Origin: Ruminococcus sp.
Lineage (GTDB): Bacteria > Bacillota > Clostridia > Oscillospirales > Ruminococcaceae
Assembly: GCA_020860605.1 (NCBI GenBank)
Contig: JAJBTZ010000090.1
Span: 457,441-521,313 of the forward strand
Reading direction: 5' to 3'
DNA: 63,873 nucleotides
Below are positions 58,182-63,873 of this stretch, piece by piece. The notes under the pieces are model-generated. The model made no database searches and was not told the origin of the DNA. It was given only the letters and a program-made list of their open reading frames with translations. How positions within the stretch are numbered: position 1 is the stretch's first letter; each line of letters starts with the position of its first letter. The translations under genes and the position numbers were made by a program.

Positions 58182-58586
58182 ATGTTTATCTCATCAAAGG
58201 GCAGATATGCCCTGAGAGTTGTTGTTGATATAGCTGAAAGGGAGACGGAGGATTATATCCCGCTTCAGGAGATTGCCGACGGCCAGCATCTCTCGGAAAA
58301 ATACCTCGAAGCAATAGTCAAGAGCCTTGTCACCGGCGGAGTTCTTGAAGGCCAGCGAGGAAAAGGCGGAGGCTACCGCCTGAGCCGTTCTCCTGACCAG
58401 TGCACTGTCGGCGAGATCTTAAGGCTCACCGAAGGCGAATTAGCGCCTGTTTCTTGCGTCGACAAGTCGGTTGAGCAATGTGAGAGGCGCTACGAGTGCC
58501 GGTCCTACCCCATGTGGCAAGGTCTCGACAAGATGATTTCGGAGTATCTCGATGGGTTTACGATTAAGGATTTGATGAGGAGCTGA
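58182..58586 (+). CDS. Rrf2-family Fe-S sensing regulator (SufR/IscR-like)
   Basis: This 134-aa winged-helix regulator begins MFISSKGRYALRVVVDIAER, the typical Rrf2 start, with the recognition region LSEKYLEAIVKSLVTGG and wing GQRGKGGGYRLSRS. Three cysteines at 92, 100 and 106 (SCVDKSVEQCERRYECRS) are spaced much as the [2Fe-2S] ligands of IscR (92, 98, 104). It likely senses Fe-S status and controls the divergent suf operon. The start at 58182 follows GGAG; an upstream in-frame start would lie in the promoter. Confidence 0.9.
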   Translation: MFISSKGRYALRVVVDIAERETEDYIPLQEIADGQHLSEKYLEAIVKSLVTGGVLEGQRGKGGGYRLSRSPDQCTVGEILRLTEGELAPVSCVDKSVEQCERRYECRSYPMWQGLDKMISEYLDGFTIKDLMRS

Positions 58587-58685
58587 CCCCTCCACCATGC
58601 TTTTATTGGCTGCGGTGGCTGAAGCCACCTTGCCAAGCTATTTTCGCCTGTTTTGGTATCTATAATAGTAGAGGAGGAGTAAAGC

Positions 58686-59075
58686 ATGGCCAAAATAAAA
58701 GTATTATTTATTCAGGAGAAGAAGATCAAGAAGGGAGCAATAAGCTTAAGCGACCTGATTGAGAACGAGGTGCCGGACACTTATGAGTTTGAGCATGTCA
58801 GTGCGAAAGAAGATATTATTGGCAAAGTGGCGGGGTTCCATCCGCAGATCGTTTTCGTCTCTAACAGCAAGGCTTATGACATCTTCGACCTCGTCCAAAA
58901 GATTAAAGAGCTTGACTCCGAGATTGTGATTCTGGCGATGGTATACACCAATTTGGGCTCCGAGCGTGAGATGATGGACGGGCTTACTGAGATGGGAGTT
59001 TACAAATGCTATACTTCCCAGCTGTCGGTTGATTCGCTGATTCACGATATGTTTGTCTCCCTTAATATGGAATAA
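58686..59075 (+). CDS. Receiver-like protein without phosphoacceptor Asp
   Basis: This 129-aa soluble protein has the length and alternating strand/helix pattern of a CheY-like domain. Strands are IKVLFIQEK, QIVFVSNSK and IVILAMVY, and the helix EMMDGLTEMGVYKCYTSQLS resembles the alpha4-beta5-alpha5 region. The site where the phosphoacceptor Asp should end strand 3 reads VFVSNSK, and no acidic pocket is seen in strand 1. It has no output domain. It is 13 bp upstream of an ABC exporter gene, so it may regulate that transporter through protein contact. The family is not recognised; the fold is inferred. Confidence 0.55.
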   Translation: MAKIKVLFIQEKKIKKGAISLSDLIENEVPDTYEFEHVSAKEDIIGKVAGFHPQIVFVSNSKAYDIFDLVQKIKELDSEIVILAMVYTNLGSEREMMDGLTEMGVYKCYTSQLSVDSLIHDMFVSLNME

Positions 59076-59088
59076 GCGAGGTGGGAAT

Positions 59089-60879
59089 ATGAAAGAAAAA
59101 AGACGAGTACAGTTAGATGATATGATAAGCTCGTTCCGGGAAATATGGAGGTATGATAAGAGGCTGTTTCTCATACTGCTTGTTACTGTCTTTATCAATG
59201 CTTTAAGACCGTTTCCGAATATCATATTGTCAGGACTGATTATAGACAGCATTTCTCAGAAAGAGGCATATTCACAGATTGTCTTCTATGTTCTTCTGAT
59301 GTTCGGGTCGATATTTGTCCTCGAAGCTATCAGCATCTACTTAGGGAAGATAAAAGAATATCTCTTTTTGAAGTTTACCAACAAGCTTAATAATGACATC
59401 AGCCAGAAGTGCCTGAACATGGATTATGAGCAGTTCAACGATACTTCTTTTCAGGACAGCATACAGCTCACGAATCAGATTGCTCAGGGCAACAATTACT
59501 TTACCAGTATCACAACGGTATTTGATACGTTGTCTAATATCATCTCGCTGATAGGTATAGTTGCCATCATGACGATGCTGAACAAGTGGCTGTTTCTGAT
59601 TGCTGTGGTTCTGATTGGGTTGCAGTCGGTTTTGCAAATCGTAAGGCAGAAATACAACCTCCAGTTTCAGAGTGACTCTTCAAGAGAACAACGACGGCTC
59701 GGCTATGTGTCTCAGATTCCGAAAAACATTCCTGCGAAGAAAGACATTGATATGTTCGACCTTCGGAGCTATGTTTTCAGCAAGATTGAGCATTTTCAGA
59801 AGAATATACTGAGCCTCAACCTTCGTAGGATTAAGAAAGACGGTGTGATAAATCTTGCTACCTTCCTCTTCACCACGATATTCCAGATTTCTGCTTATCT
59901 GCTGATTGGAATTGATGCGCTGCAAGGCACAATCTCAGTCGGTGAGTTCACGATGGGTGTGGCGTCGCTTATCAGCTTTATGTCGGCATTCTCATATGTG
60001 GCGACGAATATGCTGAACTTCAACAACAGTCTGAGCTATATCCACATGTATAAATCCTTCCTTACATATGAAAGCAAGTTTGATGATGATAAGGGACTGA
60101 AGCTGGAAGACCTCAACCTTGACGATATTGAAATTGAGTTCAAGAATGTGTCGTTCCGCTATCCTAACAGCACTTCCTATGTTCTCAAGAACATCAACCT
60201 GAAGCTCAGCAGTAAGGAAAAGTTAGCGGTTGTTGGGTATAATGGAGCTGGAAAAACGACTTTCACGCTGCTCCTGACCAGAATGTATGAACCGACAGAG
60301 GGCGAAATTCTCCTCAACGGAATCAATATCCAGAAGATAAACTACCGGGATTATCTGAAAATCTTTTCGGCAGTAAATCAGGATTTCTTCCTGTTCCCGT
60401 TCACTATTCTCGAAAACGTTGCCGGAAAGAGCGAGGTTACAGATGAGGAAAAAGAAAAGCTCATGGAGCTGTGCCGGAGCGTTGGAATGGAAGAAAGAAT
60501 CGGGAGGATGTACCGTGGCTTGGACACGCCTATCACGAAAGAGCTGTTTGCCGCAGGAATAGACTTGTCAGGCGGAGAAAGGCAGAAGATTGCGATTTTG
60601 CGGTCTCTTTATAAAGACTCTCCTGTTCTCATCCTTGACGAACCGACAGCCGCATTGGATCCCATCGCCGAATGTGAGATATACCGCAACTTCGCCGACA
60701 TATCCGACGGCAAGCTCACGGTGTATATCTCCCACAGAATCAACAGCACCCGCTTCTGCGACAAGATAGCCGTGTTCGACCACGGTCAGATTAAGGAGTA
60801 TGGGACGTTTGAGGAACTCATGGACCTGCATGGGCTGTATTATACCTTCTTTGAGACGCAGGCGGAGATGTATAAATGA
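59089..60879 (+). CDS. ABC exporter, fused permease and ATPase
   Basis: This 596-aa half-transporter has about six membrane helices within residues 24-310 (LFLILLVTVFINALRPFPNI). The ATPase domain follows, with Walker A VGYNGAGKTTFTLLLTR near 380-396, the signature IDLSGGERQKIAILRSL, Walker B SPVLILDEPTAALDP, and His switch VYISHRINSTRFCD. No N-terminal peptidase is fused. It probably forms a homodimer; the substrate is unknown (peptide, lipid or drug). Start at 59089 follows GAGGTGGG. A terminator with a 12-bp stem follows. Confidence 0.87.
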   Translation: MKEKRRVQLDDMISSFREIWRYDKRLFLILLVTVFINALRPFPNIILSGLIIDSISQKEAYSQIVFYVLLMFGSIFVLEAISIYLGKIKEYLFLKFTNKLNNDISQKCLNMDYEQFNDTSFQDSIQLTNQIAQGNNYFTSITTVFDTLSNIISLIGIVAIMTMLNKWLFLIAVVLIGLQSVLQIVRQKYNLQFQSDSSREQRRLGYVSQIPKNIPAKKDIDMFDLRSYVFSKIEHFQKNILSLNLRRIKKDGVINLATFLFTTIFQISAYLLIGIDALQGTISVGEFTMGVASLISFMSAFSYVATNMLNFNNSLSYIHMYKSFLTYESKFDDDKGLKLEDLNLDDIEIEFKNVSFRYPNSTSYVLKNINLKLSSKEKLAVVGYNGAGKTTFTLLLTRMYEPTEGEILLNGINIQKINYRDYLKIFSAVNQDFFLFPFTILENVAGKSEVTDEEKEKLMELCRSVGMEERIGRMYRGLDTPITKELFAAGIDLSGGERQKIAILRSLYKDSPVLILDEPTAALDPIAECEIYRNFADISDGKLTVYISHRINSTRFCDKIAVFDHGQIKEYGTFEELMDLHGLYYTFFETQAEMYK

Positions 60880-60914
60880 GATTTAAGTTGTGAGAGAAAA
60901 GGAGTAATTGAATT

Positions 60915-60953
60915 AAAAAAGAGCGTATGGCTGGGATGACATACGCTCTTTTT
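60915..60953 (+). terminator. Terminator after the ABC exporter
   Basis: AAAAAGAGCGTATG pairs with CATACGCTCTTTTT, loop about 10 nt. Confidence 0.9.
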
Positions 60954-60977
60954 GTTGTTTCCGAGATGAATGCATTT

Positions 60978-61026
60978 CGATAATAAATACACGAATAGCG
61001 AATAAAAATTAACGATAATCGATAAT
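60978..61026. promoter_or_regulatory. CGATAAT repeats upstream of a consensus promoter
   Basis: CGATAAT occurs at 60978, 61013 and 61020; the last two are in tandem and end 7 bp before the -35 at 61033. They may bind the XRE regulator encoded at the end of the following operon. Confidence 0.4.
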
Positions 61027-61032
61027 TTCCTA

Positions 61033-61061
61033 TTGACACGGGTGAAAGAAGGTGATATAAT
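61033..61061 (+). promoter_or_regulatory. Perfect consensus sigma-A promoter
   Basis: TTGACA (61033-61038), 17 bp, TATAAT (61056-61061), 30 bp before the ABC gene. A fully consensus promoter usually needs repression, consistent with a regulator in the operon. Confidence 0.85.
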
Positions 61062-61092
61062 TCAGTCAGAAACGCTGAAGGAAGGTTACTAA

Positions 61093-61779
61093 ATGGAAAA
61101 AGAAATACTGAAGGTAAGTGGCATGAACAAGTCCTATGGAGAAGAATTGATATTCCAGGATGTTAATTTTGAAATCCAAGAAGGTGAAGTTGTGGGATTT
61201 CTGGGCAATAACGGCACTGGCAAAACCACTATGATGAAAATAATTCTTGGTCTGACCCCCTATTCTTCGGGACAAGTTCAGTATCTTGGCGACCCTCATT
61301 ACCTCGAAAAGGCGGATTCGCTCAATTCAATCGGATATTTGATGGAAACGCCATTATATGGTTATCTGGATGCACACGATACGCTGAAGCTGATGTCATA
61401 TTATAGCGGGCAAAGCATCACAGATGCTCAGATCGACGAGCTCCTGAAAAAAGTGAGGTTAAAAGCAAGCAAGAAAAAGGTCAAAGAGTATTCGTTCGGC
61501 ATGTGTCAGAAGCTAAGGCTGGCGATTGCGTTCATGTATAGTCGCAAGCTTCTGATCCTTGATGAACCGACGGTTGGTTTGGACCCTCAGGCTGTGGATG
61601 AGTTTGTCGATATCATCAAAGAGATGGTAGCGGAAAAGGATGTCAGCGTACTATTGTCAAGTCATCAACTGGAAGCGATTGAACCGCTATGCGATAGGTA
61701 TCTATACATATCCGACCATCAAATTAAAGAGAAAGCAGTAATTGACAGAAGCATATACAGGAGGATTAGCAATGAGTAA
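61093..61779 (+). CDS. ABC transporter ATP-binding protein
   Basis: This 228-aa ATPase has Walker A GNNGTGKTTMMK near residues 37-48, signature region YSFGMCQKLRLAIAFM (SFGMCQ in place of LSGGQ), Walker B LLILDEPTVGLDPQAV, and the His switch LSSHQLEAIEPLC. The type is that of ABC-2 exporters for peptides, lipids or Na+. It overlaps the permease start by 8 bp. A GAAGGAAG lies before the ATG. Confidence 0.88.
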   Translation: MEKEILKVSGMNKSYGEELIFQDVNFEIQEGEVVGFLGNNGTGKTTMMKIILGLTPYSSGQVQYLGDPHYLEKADSLNSIGYLMETPLYGYLDAHDTLKLMSYYSGQSITDAQIDELLKKVRLKASKKKVKEYSFGMCQKLRLAIAFMYSRKLLILDEPTVGLDPQAVDEFVDIIKEMVAEKDVSVLLSSHQLEAIEPLCDRYLYISDHQIKEKAVIDRSIYRRISNE

Positions 61780-62524
61780 TGTTATTATCGGAGAGATGTA
61801 TAAGCAGTTAAAGAAAAAGAGCATTATCATAATTGCCCTTGTTGCTGTTATTCCCTTTGCATTTTCGTTTCTGATTTATGCAGAGCCTTCTTTCCTGGAA
61901 ATGGACGGCGAATTCGGATATCTGTCTTATATGGTTGTTATGTGGCAGTCAATGTGGTCTATGTTCATTCCACACATATTGGTTGTATACCTGATCTCCT
62001 GTGTAACCGAGGACGAGGCTCAAGGGCAGATTCTTTATGAGTTCAGCAGGATTCCAGACAGAGGCTCCTTGGTCTTGGGACGGCTTATGTCCATTATGAT
62101 AATGGTTGTCGGGTACATAATTGCATTTTTTGTGTCGGCAACCGCAGGATTCTTGGCCTTTATAACAAGAACAGAACACTATAATCCGAGTGACGTTATA
62201 TCCCATGAGGAAATTGTTCAACTGTGGACTGGATTTTTGATCTTGCTACTTGTTGTAAGCTTGATATATTCCATTTCGTCGAAGGTGAAACCTATCATCA
62301 CACTGGTGATAGTCATTATCGGGCACTTTTTGCTGAGCAATATATCCTATATAGAAAACTGGAAGATAATTCCTGGGACATTAGCCTACAACATGGAGTA
62401 CACAGTTGATAGTGAAAATATGCCGCTGGTTATAGTATATCAATCTATTATTCTTGTCGCACTGATTACAATGTGCCTGGTGTACAAGAAAATAGATTAC
62501 AAGCATATGGAAGTAACATTTTAA
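61772..62524 (+). CDS. ABC-2 type permease
   Basis: This 250-aa membrane protein has six predicted helices: MYKQLKKKSIIIIALVAVIP opens the N-terminal helix, then WQSMWSMFIPHILVVYLIS, LGRLMSIMIMVVGYIIAFFV, LWTGFLILLLVVSLIYSIS, a fifth helix and a last one at the C-terminus. The segment DEAQGQILYEFSRIPDRGSL between helices 2 and 3 is the ABC-2 coupling loop. GGAGG is 7 bp before ATG 61772, which overlaps the ATPase stop. Confidence 0.8.
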   Translation: MSNVIIGEMYKQLKKKSIIIIALVAVIPFAFSFLIYAEPSFLEMDGEFGYLSYMVVMWQSMWSMFIPHILVVYLISCVTEDEAQGQILYEFSRIPDRGSLVLGRLMSIMIMVVGYIIAFFVSATAGFLAFITRTEHYNPSDVISHEEIVQLWTGFLILLLVVSLIYSISSKVKPIITLVIVIIGHFLLSNISYIENWKIIPGTLAYNMEYTVDSENMPLVIVYQSIILVALITMCLVYKKIDYKHMEVTF

Positions 62525-62544
62525 CAGAAGAAAGGTATGGTCTT

Positions 62545-63132
62545 ATGAAGAAAATCGAGAAAATTTCAAATGTAATTTTTGTAATCCTGAGAGCTTTACA
62601 GGTTGTAAGCGTGGTGATTGCAATTTTGTGTGCAGTTGTGCTTACCATCGGATTAGTCAGTAATTCATTAAGCACAAGAGTATCAGTAGATCTGGGATAT
62701 GTGTCACTTGATGTAGCGGACAAAATAGTGCCAACAATGCTGAATTCTCAGATGTTCTTAATGGTCGTACTTGTTACGAGCATTATTATACTGAGTGTTA
62801 TCTTCATGGTACTGCAATTGCTTTGCAAAATCTTTGACCCAATGCGTAAGGGACGGCCTTTTGAGAAAAGTGTGCCGTCAAATATCAAGAAAATCGCCTT
62901 GCTCGTTTTGTGTGGCGGTACCGTATGTGAGATTCTGAAAAATATACTCATAACATATCTGACCAACTCGCTCAACATCACGGAGATTCTTTTGAACGAA
63001 TATGTGGAGAACGTCAAAGTGGATGTGAACTTTAATGCTGTCTATATAGTATTTGCAATTCTTCTGTGGCTCATCGCACTTGTATTTGAGTATGGTGCAA
63101 TGTTGCAGCAAGAGTCGGACGAAACTTTGTGA
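62545..63132 (+). CDS. DUF2975 membrane protein
   Basis: This 195-aa protein has four membrane helices: a long one near residues 10-40 (SNVIFVILRALQVVSVVIAI), a second at 78-105 with FLMVVLVTSIIILSVIFMVL, a third near KIALLVLCGGTVCEILKNIL, and a last one close to the C-terminus. PMRKGRPFEKSVPSNIKKIA is the family hallmark. DUF2975 proteins regularly stand before a small XRE regulator, as here. They may sense membrane or metabolite state; function unknown. GAAAGG lies before ATG 62545. Confidence 0.8.
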   Translation: MKKIEKISNVIFVILRALQVVSVVIAILCAVVLTIGLVSNSLSTRVSVDLGYVSLDVADKIVPTMLNSQMFLMVVLVTSIIILSVIFMVLQLLCKIFDPMRKGRPFEKSVPSNIKKIALLVLCGGTVCEILKNILITYLTNSLNITEILLNEYVENVKVDVNFNAVYIVFAILLWLIALVFEYGAMLQQESDETL

Positions 63133-63146
63133 TGGAGATGCCTGCC

Positions 63147-63365
63147 ATGGGGAAAATTGTTTTGAGACTTGACCGCGTAATGGCGGATCGGAAGATTTCT
63201 TTAAAAGAATTATCGGAAAAAGTAGGAAGAAGCAACGTAAACCTGTCCAAGATTAAGACAGGAAAAATCAGCGCTATCCGTTTTTCCACATTAGAGGCCA
63301 TCTGCGAAGCCTTGAATTGCCAACCTGGAGATATTCTTGAGTATGTCCCAGATTCAGAAGAGTGA
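63147..63365 (+). CDS. Small XRE-family regulator (YozG-like)
   Basis: This 72-aa helix-turn-helix protein begins MGKIVLRLDRVMADRKISLK, and continues with the HTH SEKVGRSNVNLSKIKTGKIS, then FSTLEAICEALNCQPGDILE. It is the usual partner of DUF2975 proteins, and probably controls its own operon at the consensus promoter upstream. GGAG 9 bp before ATG 63147 decides the start; the frame is open to 63129, where it would overlap the DUF2975 stop. Confidence 0.87.
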   Translation: MGKIVLRLDRVMADRKISLKELSEKVGRSNVNLSKIKTGKISAIRFSTLEAICEALNCQPGDILEYVPDSEE

Positions 63366-63383
63366 TAAATGTTTTGACAAAAC

Positions 63384-63417
63384 AAAAAAGAGCGACTGTA
63401 AAAAGTCGCTCTTCTTT
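63384..63417 (+). terminator. Terminator after the XRE gene
   Basis: AAGAGCGACT (63388-63397) pairs with AGTCGCTCTT (63404-63413); T-rich on the plus strand and A-rich on the other side, so it may also serve the tRNA-Trp transcript. Confidence 0.85.
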
Positions 63418-63421
63418 CGTC

Positions 63422-63497
63422 TGGCAGGGGCAGAAGGACTTGAACCCTCGGCACGCGGTTTTGGAGACCGCTGCTCTACCATCTGAGCTATACCCCT
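63422..63497 (-). tRNA. tRNA-Trp (CCA)
   Basis: On the minus strand the cloverleaf folds with a 7-bp acceptor AGGGGTA/TGCCCCT, a T-arm with GGTTCAAGTCC, and the anticodon loop CTCCAAA with anticodon CCA. The 3' CCA is encoded. Confidence 0.95.
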
Positions 63498-63501
63498 AAG
63501 G

Positions 63502-63578
63502 TGGTGGGCCAACAGGGACTCGAACCCCGGACCGACCGGTTATGAGCCGGTAGCTCTAACCAACTGAGCTATTGGCCC
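63502..63578 (-). tRNA. tRNA with CAT anticodon (elongator Met, or Ile2 if lysidine-modified)
   Basis: The acceptor is GGGCCAA/TTGGCCC, the anticodon stem CCGGC/ACCGG and the loop CTCATAA. The CCA end is encoded. Met versus Ile(k2CAU) cannot be fixed by eye; it lacks the three G-C pairs of initiator tRNA in the anticodon stem. Confidence 0.9.
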
Positions 63579-63613
63579 TTAGGATAAACCCAATTGTTGA
63601 CACCGTATATAAA

Positions 63614-63661
63614 GCAAAAAGCCCTCACGAGGGAAACTCAAGGCATTCCTCGTGAAGAGCC
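63614..63661 (-). terminator. Terminator between the two tRNA pairs
   Basis: On the minus strand GGCTCTTCACGAGG pairs with CCTCGTGAGGGC, followed by TTTTT. It separates Lys-Glu from CAT-Trp. Confidence 0.7.
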
Positions 63662-63662
63662 A

Positions 63663-63738
63663 TGGTGACCCGTGCGAGAATCGAACTCGCGTTACCGGCG
63701 TGAGAGGCCGGTGTCTTAGCCGCTTGACCAACGGGCCA
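63663..63738 (-). tRNA. tRNA-Glu (CTC)
   Basis: The acceptor is TGGCCCG/CGGGTCA, the anticodon loop CTCTCAC gives CTC, and the T-arm has AGTTCGATTCT. The 3' CCA is encoded. It starts 1 nt after the end of the Lys gene. Confidence 0.92.
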
Positions 63739-63739
63739 A

Positions 63740-63815
63740 TGGTGCACCATCGGGGACTCGAACCCAGGACCCACTGATTAAGAGTCAGTTGCTCTACCAA
63801 CTGAGCTAATGGTGC
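63740..63815 (-). tRNA. tRNA-Lys (CTT)
   Basis: The acceptor is GCACCAT/ATGGTGC with discriminator A, the anticodon stem CTGA/TCAG with loop CTCTTAA (anticodon CTT), and the T-arm has GGTTCGAGTCC. The 3' CCA is encoded. Confidence 0.94.
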
Positions 63816-63873
63816 AAAAAGTGTCGGCAACACCAATTTTCCCAGGACGTCGCCATCCAAGTATCGTAGGCGA

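Overview
The window looks like a chromosomal segment of a Gram-positive, mid-GC anaerobe of the class Clostridia, probably a gut Oscillospiraceae/Ruminococcaceae-type bacterium. This is inferred from gene content: lipobox-type lipoproteins, a class C sortase with LPXTG-like pilins, a SufCBDSU operon beside an Rrf2 regulator, a sodium-pumping decarboxylase, CdaA/CdaR, XpaC/TelA and a clostridial-style permease family. No marker gene fixes the species. Apart from one region the genes are housekeeping or transport genes in short operons, with recognisable sigma-A promoters and intrinsic terminators.

Layout. 0.1-4.1 kb: polyamine ABC transporter potABCD. 4.2-8.5 kb: a long-form PRPP synthetase, a flavin reductase and a calcium-type P-ATPase. 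8.5-15.2 kb (minus): FAD dehydrogenase, cdaA-cdaR (c-di-AMP), a DUF3343/cysteine-desulfurase pair and an IspDF fusion. 15.2-29.5 kb (minus): the accessory region, with a class C sortase, a DUF559 nuclease between REP-like repeats, a major pilin, a giant 2.86-kresidue LPETG adhesin, an AP2/zinc-ribbon protein, a 0.3-kb switch-like intergenic region and a small serine recombinase. 29.7-36.8 kb (plus): cytidylate-kinase-like protein, a 55-residue Cys-rich membrane protein, ComM, XpaC-TelA and a phosphohexomutase. 36.8-46.7 kb (minus): M29 aminopeptidase, a five-gene ABC-2 transporter operon, an amidohydrolase, Ddl, a membrane-anchored MurF and an alpha/beta hydrolase. 46.8-50.3 kb: Na+-translocating oxaloacetate decarboxylase type complex. 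50.4-53.1 kb: DUF2726 protein and a GH127 enzyme. 53.1-58.6 kb: the suf operon and its divergent regulator. 58.7-63.4 kb: a pseudo-receiver with an ABC exporter, then an ABC/DUF2975/XRE operon. 63.4-63.8 kb: four tRNA genes (Trp, CAT, Glu, Lys) on the minus strand.

The most interesting candidate system is at 28.6-29.6 kb. Three copies of the palindromic 12-mer AAGGTACACCTT, each with an asymmetric AC/GT centre, lie between the serine recombinase and the AP2 gene. One copy is inverted relative to the other two. The 146-171 bp between them carries a near-consensus promoter (TTGCAT, 17 bp, TATAAT) that now points away from the pilus locus into a terminator. Recombination would turn it toward the AP2 gene, the giant adhesin, the pilin and the sortase. 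The recombinase promoter carries a palindrome whose half-site matches the same sequence. I propose a recombinase-controlled promoter inversion (phase variation) module for a sortase-assembled pilus. The geometry is visible in the sequence; the function is inference.
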